A stretch of 14,327 nt of DNA. Origin: Allobrachymonas sp. GTDB taxonomy: Bacteria > Pseudomonadota > Gammaproteobacteria > Burkholderiales > Burkholderiaceae_C. Where the stretch lies: the NCBI GenBank assembly GCA_018054915.1, contig JAGPIR010000012.1, forward strand, positions 1 to 14,327, in the 5' to 3' direction. This document shows, one piece after another, positions 1-6,782 of the stretch; the stretch's first letter is position 1, and each line of letters opens with the position of its first letter. A program made the translations under genes and the position numbers. The notes beneath the pieces were generated by a model. That model searched no databases. It saw nothing but the letters and a program-made list of their open reading frames with translations, and was not told the origin of the DNA.

Positions 1-31
1 GCACAAATGCGCGCTTCATCGCATTCTGCAT
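1..31 (-). CDS. Possible start of phoR (sensor kinase), cut by window edge
   Basis: Downstream of phoB on the same strand an ATG at 29-31 opens a frame reading MQNAMKRAFV before the window ends; a second in-frame ATG lies at 17-19. Burkholderiales usually carry phoR, the membrane histidine kinase that phosphorylates PhoB, directly after phoB, so position is the main argument. The fragment has a basic residue pair followed by hydrophobic residues, as a membrane protein could, but ten codons cannot identify a family. No clear ribosome binding site precedes either ATG. This could equally be non-coding spacer. Confidence 0.3.
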   Translation of the reverse strand, partial: MQNAMKRAFV

Positions 32-62
32 GCAGGCCGGTATTGTTGCTGCTGGCCGGACG

Positions 63-755
63 TCAGCGCTTGATAGCGGTAATGCGATAGCCCGCGCCGC
101 GGACGGTTTCGATCATGTGCGCCGCATTGTCCATCGATTCGCGCAAGCGTTTGATGTGCACGTCGACCGTGCGTTCTTCAATGGATACGTGGTCGCTCCA
201 GACGCGATCCAGCAACTGGGTGCGGCTGTGCACGCGTTCTGCATGCTTCATCAGATAGTGCAGCAGCTTGAATTCGGTCGGGCCCAGATGGATGGGCCGA
301 TCGGCGTATTGCACGCGGTACGTTGCGGTGTCGAGCGAGAGATCGCCAAGCGTGATGGTGGTGTCGGCTGCTTCGGGCGTCTTGCGGCGCAAAATTGCGC
401 GCACGCGCGCCAGAAGTTCCTTGGTTGAAAACGGCTTGCTGATGTAGTCGTCTGCGCCCGCGTCCAGGCCTGTCACGCGGTCATTCTCGTCGCTGCGCGC
501 AGTCAGCAGGATGATGGGCGCCGATTGGAAGCGGGTGTCTGCGCGCCAGCGCTTGGCAAGGGTGATGCCGTTGTCGCCTGGCAGCATCCAGTCCAGCAAG
601 ATCAGGTCGGGCAGCTGGGCGTTCATTTCGCGCTGGGCTGCGGCGCCATCTGCAACCCAGGTGACGTGGTAGCCGTTGTACCGCAGATTGACGCTGATGA
701 GTTCGGCGATGGGCGCCTCATCTTCGACGACAAGGATTTTGGGCTGCCTGTGCAT
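63..755 (-). CDS. phoB: Phosphate regulon response regulator PhoB
   Basis: A 230-residue OmpR/PhoB-family response regulator. The receiver domain (about 1-120) starts with the KILVVEDE strand and shows the acidic pair E11/D12, phosphoacceptor D55 in LLDWMLPG, T85 and K107 in SKPF. The C-terminal winged helix (about 130-227) carries ERTVDVHIKRLRE, the DNA-recognition helix typical of PhoB, and ends in GAGYRI. When phosphorylated by PhoR it binds Pho boxes, including the one at 5418-5435 that heads this operon. The start lies 6 bases after the phoU stop, so translation is probably coupled; only a weak AAG-type site precedes the ATG. Length matches E. coli PhoB (229). Confidence 0.97.
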   Translation of the reverse strand: MHRQPKILVVEDEAPIAELISVNLRYNGYHVTWVADGAAAQREMNAQLPDLILLDWMLPGDNGITLAKRWRADTRFQSAPIILLTARSDENDRVTGLDAGADDYISKPFSTKELLARVRAILRRKTPEAADTTITLGDLSLDTATYRVQYADRPIHLGPTEFKLLHYLMKHAERVHSRTQLLDRVWSDHVSIEERTVDVHIKRLRESMDNAAHMIETVRGAGYRITAIKR

Positions 756-761
756 GGCGTC

Positions 762-1466
762 TTACTTGGTGATTTGCGACTCGATGGCGTGTATGGGCGT
801 ATGGCGTACATCGAGTCCGTTGACGATGTAGATCACACATTCGGCCAGGTTCTTGGCGTGGTCGCCGATGCGCTCGATCGCCTTGGCGATGAACAGCAGA
901 TCCAGACTGGACGTGATGGTGCGGGGGTCTTCCATCATGTAGGTCACCAGCTTGCGCATGAAGCCGTCGTATTCCTTGTCGATAAGGTCGTCGGTCTTGA
1001 TGATTTCCAGCGCAATGGGGACATCCAGGCGGGCAAAGGCATCCAGCGCCTTGCGCAGCAGGTCCGAGGCCAGCGATGCGGCAATGCCCAGTTCGGTCGA
1101 TGGCAGCGTGCGCCCCGATCCTGCCGTGATGATCCGTTGCACCATGCGGGCGATTCGGTCGGCCTCATCGCCCGCGCGTTCCAGGTTGGCAATGATGCGC
1201 GAAATGGCAATCAATAGCCGAAGATCGCGCGCGGTGGGCTGGCGCCGTCCGATGATGGAGACCAGCTCGTGATCGATCTGCAACTCCATGGCGTTGACTT
1301 GCGGTTCGTTCTCCGATACGGTGGCCACGGCCGCGAGGTTGTAGTCGATCATGGCCTCGACAGCCTGGCGCATCTGCTGTTCCACCAGGCCGCCCATTTC
1401 CATGACCATGCCGCTGATATGGTTGAGTTCCGCGTCGAACTGTGTCGACAAATGCTTTTCTGACAT
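762..1466 (-). CDS. phoU: Phosphate signalling regulator PhoU
   Basis: A 234-residue all-helical PhoU protein, close to the family length of about 240. The two PhoU half-domains show as paired metal-binding signatures: ERAGDEADRI in the N-terminal half and ERIGDHAKNL in the C-terminal half, each an E-x3-D type helix of the PhoU fold. In the family PhoU signals phosphate sufficiency from the Pst transporter to PhoR and curbs phosphate uptake; loss usually gives constitutive Pho expression. A strong AAGGAG site sits seven bases before the ATG. The gene lies between pstB (27-base gap) and phoB (6-base gap), the standard position for coupling transporter state to the regulator. Confidence 0.97.
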   Translation of the reverse strand: MSEKHLSTQFDAELNHISGMVMEMGGLVEQQMRQAVEAMIDYNLAAVATVSENEPQVNAMELQIDHELVSIIGRRQPTARDLRLLIAISRIIANLERAGDEADRIARMVQRIITAGSGRTLPSTELGIAASLASDLLRKALDAFARLDVPIALEIIKTDDLIDKEYDGFMRKLVTYMMEDPRTITSSLDLLFIAKAIERIGDHAKNLAECVIYIVNGLDVRHTPIHAIESQITK

Positions 1467-1493
1467 TGCGTGCTCCTTGCGTGTGCGGTTGTT

Positions 1494-2270
1494 TCAGCCA
1501 AAACGTCCGGTGATGTAGTCTTCGGTTTCCTGGCGCTTGGGCTTGAAGAACATGTCCTTGGTATCGCCGAATTCAATCAGCTGGCCCAGGTACATATAGG
1601 CCGTGTTGTCGCTGCAGCGCGCCGCCTGCTGCATGTTGTGGGTGACGATGACCACGGTGTAGTCGCTTTTCAGTTCGGCAATCAGTTCTTCGATCTTCGC
1701 GGTGGAAATAGGATCGAGGGCCGAACAGGGCTCGTCCAGGAGCAGTACTTCGGGCCGGATGGCGATCCCGCGTGCGATGCACAGCCGCTGTTGCTGCCCG
1801 CCAGACAGGCCTGCTCCGCTCTGGCTCAGCTTGTCCTTGACTTCTTCCCACAGGGCTGCCTTTCTCAGCGCCCATTCCACGCGGTCGTCCATGTCGGACT
1901 TGCCCAGGCTCTCGAACAGACGCACGCCGAAGGCGATGTTGTCGTAGATGGACATGGGAAACGGCGTGGGCTTCTGGAACACCATGCCGACCTTGGCGCG
2001 CAGCAGGGCGACATCCTTTTTCTTGTCCAGAAGGTTGTCGCCATCCAGCCGTATGTCTCCTTCGGCCCGCTGTTCGGGGTACAGCTCGTACATGCGGTTG
2101 AAGATGCGCAGCAGCGTCGATTTTCCGCAGCCTGACGGACCGATGAAGGCGGTCACCTGCTTTTCCGGAATGTCGAGGTTGATGTCCTTGAGTGCGTGGA
2201 ACTTGCCGTAGTAGAAGTTTAGGTTGCGTACGGAAATTTTCGGCGGTGCGGTGGTCGGTTCAGTGTTCAT
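1494..2270 (-). CDS. pstB: Phosphate ABC transporter ATP-binding protein PstB
   Basis: A 258-residue ABC ATPase, highly similar to E. coli PstB (257). From the chosen ATG (2268-2270) it shows Walker A GPSGCGKST at 44-52, the Q-loop in VGMVFQKPTPFPMS, the ABC signature LSGGQ at 155-159, Walker B with LLLDEP at D179/E180, and the H-loop in VIVTHNM. It dimerises under PstC/PstA and powers phosphate import. Two starts are possible: this ATG, 20 bases after the pstA stop, or a TTG at 2292-2294 that overlaps the pstA stop by two bases and adds eight residues. Neither has a good ribosome binding site. The ATG fits the family length and the N-terminal alignment (KISVRNLNFYYGK) better. Confidence 0.96.
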   Translation of the reverse strand: MNTEPTTAPPKISVRNLNFYYGKFHALKDINLDIPEKQVTAFIGPSGCGKSTLLRIFNRMYELYPEQRAEGDIRLDGDNLLDKKKDVALLRAKVGMVFQKPTPFPMSIYDNIAFGVRLFESLGKSDMDDRVEWALRKAALWEEVKDKLSQSGAGLSGGQQQRLCIARGIAIRPEVLLLDEPCSALDPISTAKIEELIAELKSDYTVVIVTHNMQQAARCSDNTAYMYLGQLIEFGDTKDMFFKPKRQETEDYITGRFG

Positions 2271-2290
2271 GGCGATTGGGGTATGGGGGG

Positions 2291-3160
2291 TCAATATTTG
2301 GTGCGCGTCAACACACGGGCAAGAATATTGATGACCAGTACGGCGAGGGTGATGACAAAGACGCCGAGCCAGGCCAGGCGTTGCCAGTTTTCATAGGGGC
2401 TCATCGCAAACTTGAGAATCATGGTGGGTAGACTGGCCATGGGCTGGGACATATCGCTGCTCCAGAACTGGTTGTTCAGCGCGGTGAAGAGCAGTGGGGC
2501 GGTTTCGCCGGCAATGCGTGCCACCGCCAGCAAAATGCCAGTTACCACGCCGGCGCGCGCGGCCTTGAACGTGATCGACCAGATGACCTTCCACTTCGGT
2601 GTGCCCAGTGCGTAGGCGGCCTCCCGCAGATTGGGCGGAACCAGGTTCAGCATGTTTTCGGTGGTGCGGATAACCACCGGAATCACGATCAGAGCCAGTG
2701 CAATGGAGCCGGCCCAGCCGGAAAATCCGCCGAACGGCACCACCAGAATCACCGAAACGAACATGCCGATAACGATGGATGGGGCCGACAGCAGAATGTC
2801 GTTGACGAAGCGCGTGAGGTTGCCGACCCAGCCGCGCGGATCGTATTCGGCCAGATAGATGCCCGCCATGATGCCGATGGGCGTGCCGATGAAGGTGGCC
2901 ACCAGCACCATCAGGAAAGAGCCGAAGATCGCATTGGCAATGCCGCCCGGATCGTTGGGGGCGGGCGTCATGGCGGTCAGCGTTTCAACACTCAGGCCGC
3001 CGATGCCCAGCCGCACGGTGTCCATCAGGATCCAGAGCAGCCAGAACACGCCAAAGGCCATGGCGGCCATCGACAGGCTGAGCATCAGCTTGTTGACCAG
3101 TTTGCGCCGGCTGAATTTGGCGGAGCGGGAATCGTGGCTTTTTGCTGCGGGGCTGGTCAT
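2291..3160 (-). CDS. pstA: Phosphate ABC transporter permease PstA
   Basis: A 289-residue inner-membrane permease. A basic cytoplasmic N-terminus (SRSAKFSRRKLVNK) precedes the first membrane segment (about 22-45), and roughly five further hydrophobic segments follow. The cytoplasmic EAA loop that contacts PstB is visible as EAAYALGTPKWKVIWS, followed by the family's AGETAPLLFTA segment. Its ATG overlaps the pstC stop in an ATGA arrangement, so the two permease subunits are translationally coupled, as expected for a 1:1 heterodimer. A GAGGG site lies nine bases upstream of the start. Confidence 0.96.
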   Translation of the reverse strand: MTSPAAKSHDSRSAKFSRRKLVNKLMLSLSMAAMAFGVFWLLWILMDTVRLGIGGLSVETLTAMTPAPNDPGGIANAIFGSFLMVLVATFIGTPIGIMAGIYLAEYDPRGWVGNLTRFVNDILLSAPSIVIGMFVSVILVVPFGGFSGWAGSIALALIVIPVVIRTTENMLNLVPPNLREAAYALGTPKWKVIWSITFKAARAGVVTGILLAVARIAGETAPLLFTALNNQFWSSDMSQPMASLPTMILKFAMSPYENWQRLAWLGVFVITLAVLVINILARVLTRTKY

Positions 3161-4188
3161 GATGTGCGGCCCTCATTTCTGCGCAGGCGCATGAGCAGGA
3201 GCTTGGACAGGCTCAGCACGATGAAGGTGATGATGAACAGCACCAGGCCCAGATAGATGAGGGAGGCGCGGTGCAGGTCGCTGGAGGCTTCAGCAAACTC
3301 GTTGGCCAGCGTGGCGGTGATGCTGCTGGCGGGTTCGAACAGGCTCAGCGAGGTGAGCTGGTTCATGTTGCCGATGACAAACGTCACCGCCATGGTTTCG
3401 CCCAAGGCGCGTCCCAAACCCAGCATGATGCCGCCGATGACGCCATTTTTAGTATAAGGAAGCACGACTTTCCACATTACTTCCCAGGTGGTCGATCCCA
3501 GCCCGTAGGCCGATTCTTTCAGCAGGGTGGGCGTAACCTGGAACACGTCGCGCATGACGGATGCAATGAATGGAATGATCATGATCGCCAAGATGATGCC
3601 CGCCGGCAGTATGCCAATACCCACGGGCGGGCCGCTGAACAGGCTCGAAAGCCCGGGGGCATTGTCAAACATCGCTTGCAGCGGCACCTGTACGAACTTG
3701 GCTAGCACGGGGCCGAACACCATCAGTCCCCACATGCCGTAGACGATGGAAGGCACGGCGGCCAGCAGTTCAATGGCGGTTCCCAGCGGTTGCTTGAGCC
3801 AGCGCGGAGACATTTCCGTGAGGAACAGTGCAATGCCAAAACTCACGGGAACGGCGATGAGCAGGGCAATGAAAGAAGTGGTTAACGTGCCGTAGATCAT
3901 GACCCAGCCGCCGTAATCCTCCATGACCGGGTCCCAGGCGCTCCTGACCAGAAAGGCTGGGCCGAATTCCCGGATGGCGGGCCATGCGCCCCAGATCAGG
4001 GACAGCATGATGCCCATCAAAAGCGACAGGGTCAGCCAGGTAGCCAGACGCGCGGCGTTGGCAAAGATCAAATCGGCCAGAAAACCGGTGCGCCGAGCCG
4101 GAGCAGGCCCCGGTTGTTTCTGCTGGGTCTCCTTGGCAGCAACTTCGTGGGGCGGGGGGGCTGCAGTCGGCATGATGCATTTGCTCAT
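3157..4188 (-). CDS. pstC: Phosphate ABC transporter permease PstC
   Basis: The partner permease of PstA, 343 residues from the chosen ATG (4186-4188). It has about six membrane segments, beginning with the hydrophobic run after FANAARLATW, and an EAA-type loop, ESAYGLGSTTWEVMWK, followed by GLGRALGETMAV. The N-terminal 30 or so residues before the first membrane span are rich in Pro, Ala, Gln and Lys and make the protein slightly longer than E. coli PstC (319). Start choice is uncertain: the frame is open up to an ATG at 4270-4272, but that would overlap the end of pstS1 and add a non-family stretch. ATG 4171-4173 is an alternative. No strong ribosome binding site precedes any of them, so translation may depend on readthrough from pstS1. 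Confidence 0.93.
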   Translation of the reverse strand: MSKCIMPTAAPPPHEVAAKETQQKQPGPAPARRTGFLADLIFANAARLATWLTLSLLMGIMLSLIWGAWPAIREFGPAFLVRSAWDPVMEDYGGWVMIYGTLTTSFIALLIAVPVSFGIALFLTEMSPRWLKQPLGTAIELLAAVPSIVYGMWGLMVFGPVLAKFVQVPLQAMFDNAPGLSSLFSGPPVGIGILPAGIILAIMIIPFIASVMRDVFQVTPTLLKESAYGLGSTTWEVMWKVVLPYTKNGVIGGIMLGLGRALGETMAVTFVIGNMNQLTSLSLFEPASSITATLANEFAEASSDLHRASLIYLGLVLFIITFIVLSLSKLLLMRLRRNEGRTS

Positions 4189-4189
4189 T

Positions 4190-4232
4190 TTGTTGGAACA
4201 GACGATTGGTTGGGCATAACCACGCGCAACAA
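4190..4232 (-). other. Nested hairpin between pstS1 and pstC
   Basis: In the 52-base gap between the pstS1 stop and the pstC start the transcript can form an outer stem TTGTTG/CAACAA (4227-4232 with 4190-4195) enclosing an inner stem TGGTT/AACCA (4218-4222 with 4207-4211, loop ATGCCC). There is no T-run after it, so it does not look like a terminator. Such structures after a binding-protein gene often shield the upstream mRNA from 3' decay so that PstS is made in excess over the membrane subunits; that role is inference here. Confidence 0.35.
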
Positions 4233-4240
4233 GCAAATGC

Positions 4241-5338
4241 TTACTTGTAGGCCACGGGTTTTCCGTCAGCATTCTGGATGTTTGCCCAAGATTGCAGGAT
4301 CACGGTTTTTACATCAGCAGGCATAGGGACATAGTCCAGCGCTGCAGCTGTCTGATCGCCGCTGGCATAGATCCAGTTGAAGAACCCCAATACGGCTGTT
4401 GCGGTTTCAGGCTTATCCTGCTTGGCGTGCATCATGATGTAGGTGGCCGCGGTAATGGGCCAAGCATTGGGCGCGGGCTGGTTGGTCAGAATCTGGTAGA
4501 AAGATTTTTTCCAGTCGGCTGCAGCAGCAGCAGCCTTGAAACTGGCTTCGTCGGGAGCCACCGCGTTGCCGGCGGCGTTTTTGAGTTTGACGAAAGTCAT
4601 CTTGTTCTGTTTGACGTAAGCGTACTCAACATAGCCAATGGAGTTGGGCAGGCGAGCCACGAACTGCGCAACGCCTTCATTGCCCTTTCCGCCAGTGCCC
4701 ACGGGCCAGTTCACCGCCTTGCCTTCACCGATTTTTTCTTTCCACTCGGGGCTGACTTTGCTCAGGTAGTTGGTGAAGTTGAAGCTGGTTCCGGAGCCAT
4801 CGGCACGGCGTACCGGGGCGATGGTGGCATCGGGCAATTTGACGTTGGGATTGAGCGCAGCAATGGCCGGATCGTTCCACTTGGTGATCTTGCCAAGATA
4901 AATATTGGCCAAGGTGACGCCATCAAGTGTCAGGTCGCCGGGGTTAATGCCAGTGATATTGACCACCGGGACCACACCGCCGATCACCGTGGGGAATTGC
5001 ACCAGCCCTTTGGCTTTGAGTTCTTCGTCCTTGAGTGGTTCGTCGGAGGCGCCGAAATCAACCGTTTTGGCCTCAATTTGCTTCATGCCAGCACTGGAGC
5101 CAACCGACTGGTAGTTGATTTTGGTTCCTGTGGCGGTGGCGTAGTCACTGGCCCATTTGGCATACAGTGGCGCCGGGAACGAAGCGCCCGCGCCCGTGGC
5201 TCCTCTGCTTTGTGACTGTGCAGTCTGTGCGTCACTGGCCGGTTTTTGAGTTGTCTGCTGTTCTTTTCCGCATGCGGTGATGCCAAAGACCAGGCCAGCG
5301 GCCATGCCGAAGAGAGCGATTCTGCGCGAGGTAGTCAT
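4241..5338 (-). CDS. pstS: Phosphate-binding lipoprotein PstS (PstS1)
   Basis: A 365-residue high-affinity phosphate-binding protein of the Pst transporter and the first gene of the pstSCAB-phoU-phoB operon. The N-terminus is a lipoprotein signal: MTTSRR, a hydrophobic core, then the lipobox ITAC with Cys23 as the lipidation site. A Gln/Ser/Thr-rich linker (about 24-45) then tethers the domain to the membrane. Phosphate-site segments are GAGASFPAPLYAKW, SVGSSAGMKQIE, DFGASDEPL and RRADGSGTSFNF. Most single-copy proteobacterial PstS proteins are soluble, so the lipid anchor is notable. AAAGGA lies eight bases before the ATG. A close paralogue (5523-6566) lies directly upstream. The Pho box at 5418-5435 drives this gene. 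Confidence 0.96.
   Translation of the reverse strand: MTTSRRIALFGMAAGLVFGITACGKEQQTTQKPASDAQTAQSQSRGATGAGASFPAPLYAKWASDYATATGTKINYQSVGSSAGMKQIEAKTVDFGASDEPLKDEELKAKGLVQFPTVIGGVVPVVNITGINPGDLTLDGVTLANIYLGKITKWNDPAIAALNPNVKLPDATIAPVRRADGSGTSFNFTNYLSKVSPEWKEKIGEGKAVNWPVGTGGKGNEGVAQFVARLPNSIGYVEYAYVKQNKMTFVKLKNAAGNAVAPDEASFKAAAAAADWKKSFYQILTNQPAPNAWPITAATYIMMHAKQDKPETATAVLGFFNWIYASGDQTAAALDYVPMPADVKTVILQSWANIQNADGKPVAYK
4597..4654. repeat. 58-base segment identical to part of pstS2
   Basis: This stretch of pstS1 is base-for-base identical to 5879-5936 in pstS2, third codon positions included. It lies inside the region encoding the conserved ARLPNSIGYVEYAYVKQNKM segment. Confidence 0.9.
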
Positions 5339-5401
5339 CAGGGGAGTCCTTTTCTGTTGTATTGAATAATTGGCCGCTCATGACTTGGCCTATATGCCGG
5401 G

Positions 5402-5407
5402 AATATA
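5402..5407 (-). promoter_or_regulatory. -10 element of the pst operon promoter
   Basis: Read on the minus strand this is TATATT, five of six matches to TATAAT. It lies exactly 10 bases downstream of the Pho box. That is the spacing found in PhoB-activated sigma-70 promoters, where the Pho box replaces the -35 element. The predicted leader before the pstS1 ATG is about 55-60 bases. Confidence 0.75.
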
Positions 5408-5417
5408 GAACCATTAA

Positions 5418-5435
5418 ATGACAATTATGTGACAG
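5418..5435 (-). promoter_or_regulatory. Pho box (PhoB operator) of the pst operon
   Basis: On the minus strand this reads CTGTCAC-ATAA-TTGTCAT: two 7-base direct repeats separated by an AT-only 4-base spacer. Against the Pho consensus half-site CTGTCAT each repeat matches six of seven positions. Another AT-rich TTAA follows. The -10 element is 10 bases downstream. This is the clearest regulatory site in the window and implies induction of pstS1-pstC-pstA-pstB-phoU-phoB under phosphate limitation, with phoB autoregulated. Confidence 0.9.
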
Positions 5436-5470
5436 GGCCGTGTCGCTTTTTTGTCATATTGCCCTGATGT

Positions 5471-5506
5471 AAAAACCCCCTGCATCACATCTCGATGCAG
5501 GGGGTT
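5471..5506 (-). terminator. Rho-independent terminator of pstS2
   Basis: A perfect inverted repeat (CCCCCTGCAT at 5476-5485 with ATGCAGGGGG at 5495-5504, extended by two A:T pairs) with a 9-base loop is followed on the minus strand by TTTTT. It begins 17 bases after the pstS2 stop and lies 36 bases upstream of the Pho box, so pstS2 should end here and the pst operon start afresh. Confidence 0.92.
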
Positions 5507-5522
5507 CTTTAAATGATGCCGA

Positions 5523-6566
5523 TTACTTGTACGCAAGCGCCTTGCCAGAGGCGTCCTTGACGCCAGACCAGGATCGGACAATGACAGTCTTTACTTCCGC
5601 GGGCATGGGAACATAATCCAGATCCAGTGCGCTCTTGTCACCGTTTGCATACGCCCAATTGAAGAACTTCAGAACCGAAGATCCATTCTGTGGCTTGTCC
5701 TGGCGGGCGTGCATGACGATATAGGTGGCGGCAGTAATGGGCCAAGCGTTCTTGCTGCTCTGATTGGTCAGGATCTGATAGAACGATTTTTTCCAGTCCG
5801 CTGCTGCCGTTGCAGCCTTGAACGTATTTTCGTCGGGAGCAACCACGTTGCCAGAGGCGTTCTTCATGCGTGCATAGTTCATCTTGTTCTGTTTGACGTA
5901 AGCGTACTCAACATAGCCAATGGAGTTGGGCAGGCGTGCGACAAATTGGGCGACACCTTCGTTGCCTTTGCCGCCGGTGCCCACGGGCCAGTTCACGGCC
6001 TTGCCTTCACCGATTTTTTCTTTCCATTCCGGGCTGACCTTGCTCAGGTAGTTGGTGAAGTTGAATGTGGTACCAGAACCATCGGCGCGGCGCACAGGGG
6101 CGATGGCGGCATCGGGCAGACCCAGGCCGGGATTCAGTGCTTTGATGGCAGCATCGTTCCACTTGGTGATTTTGCCCAGATAGATGTTGGCCAGAGTGGG
6201 TCCATCAAGCACCAGCTTGCCAGGAGCAAGCCCTTGCACATTGACGATGGGGACAATGCCACCAACGACCGCAGGAAACTGTACCAATCCTTTGGATTTG
6301 AGCTCGTCATCCTTCAGGGGTTCGTCGGTCGCTCCAAAATCCACTGTCTTGGATTCGATTTGCTTCATGCCCGCGCTGGAGCCAACGGACTGGTAATTCA
6401 CCTTGGTGTTGGTGTTTTTGGCATAGTCTGCTGTCCATTTGGCATACAGCGGTGCGGGAAAGGAGGCGCCTGCGCCCGTTACGTCTTGAGCATGCACGGG
6501 TGAGGCAAGGTTCAGTGCCAGGGTCGCAGTGACTCCAAGCATGCCGGTTTTGAAAACTGTTTTCAT
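5523..6566 (-). CDS. pstS: Phosphate-binding protein PstS, second copy (soluble, PstS2)
   Basis: A 347-residue periplasmic phosphate-binding protein, matching E. coli PstS (346). Unlike its neighbour it has a classical Sec signal peptide: MKTVFK, a hydrophobic core, then SPVHA with cleavage expected after Ala26. The mature protein starts QDVTGAGASFPAPLY. Ligand-site segments match PstS1: SSAGMKQIE, DFGATDEPL, RADGSGTTFNF. Long stretches, such as YLSKVSPEWKEKIGEGKAVN, are identical in both. The frame is open to 6656, but AAAGGAA eight bases before the ATG at 6564-6566 and the signal peptide fix the start. It ends at its own terminator, so it appears monocistronic. It could deliver phosphate to the same PstCAB, but that is inferred. 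No complete Pho box was found upstream. Confidence 0.95.
   Translation of the reverse strand: MKTVFKTGMLGVTATLALNLASPVHAQDVTGAGASFPAPLYAKWTADYAKNTNTKVNYQSVGSSAGMKQIESKTVDFGATDEPLKDDELKSKGLVQFPAVVGGIVPIVNVQGLAPGKLVLDGPTLANIYLGKITKWNDAAIKALNPGLGLPDAAIAPVRRADGSGTTFNFTNYLSKVSPEWKEKIGEGKAVNWPVGTGGKGNEGVAQFVARLPNSIGYVEYAYVKQNKMNYARMKNASGNVVAPDENTFKAATAAADWKKSFYQILTNQSSKNAWPITAATYIVMHARQDKPQNGSSVLKFFNWAYANGDKSALDLDYVPMPAEVKTVIVRSWSGVKDASGKALAYK
5879..5936. repeat. 58-base segment identical to part of pstS1
   Basis: Second copy of the segment at 4597-4654, in the same orientation and the same codon frame. It marks the tandem pstS pair as a duplication with either strong constraint or recent gene conversion. 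Confidence 0.9.
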
Positions 6567-6632
6567 GAGAGGCGTTCCTTTTTTTCGAGAAAGGTTGAAA
6601 AGCCGCGGGGAATTCGAGCAGGCGGCTTCAGG

Positions 6633-6656
6633 CAATGTATAAAAACATTGTGTCAA
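6633..6656 (-). promoter_or_regulatory. Possible pstS2 promoter elements with an embedded palindrome
   Basis: On the minus strand a perfect -35 hexamer TTGACA (6651-6656) abuts an inverted repeat CAATGT-TTTTAT-ACATTG (6633-6650). A -10-like TATACA (6636-6641) lies inside the repeat, only 9 bases after TTGACA, so the two hexamers cannot belong to one standard promoter. The palindrome could be an operator or chance. A lone Pho half-site TTGTCAT lies upstream at 6677-6683 without a partner at the 11-base period. The remaining bases of the pstS2-ppx gap (6567-6782) show a -10-like TATGAT at 6712-6717 facing ppx without a convincing -35. Confidence 0.35.
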
Positions 6657-6782
6657 TCTGATTACGGAGGCTCCTCATGACAAATGCACGAGCCTGTGTT
6701 GCAAAACCGCCTATGATGAACAAATCCAAATGGCATTTGCCTGCACCGTTTCATTTGTTTATTTTTCCTGTTGCCAACCACC

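Noticed and set aside
525..1217. Plus-strand frame across phoB and phoU
   Set aside because: Antisense to two well-identified genes. The translation has no recognisable domain.
4189..4272. Upstream extension of pstC to ATG 4270-4272
   Set aside because: It would overlap the end of pstS1 and add 28 residues unlike PstC N-termini.
4292..5215. A 307-residue plus-strand frame opposite pstS1, and a similar one at 5709-6503 opposite pstS2
   Set aside because: The two resemble each other only because they are antisense to paralogous genes. They lack signal or domain features and good starts.
5451..5468. Second, plus-strand Pho-box-like sequence TTGTCAT-ATTG-CCCTGAT
   Set aside because: The second half matches the consensus at only four of seven positions, and no gene starts downstream on that strand.
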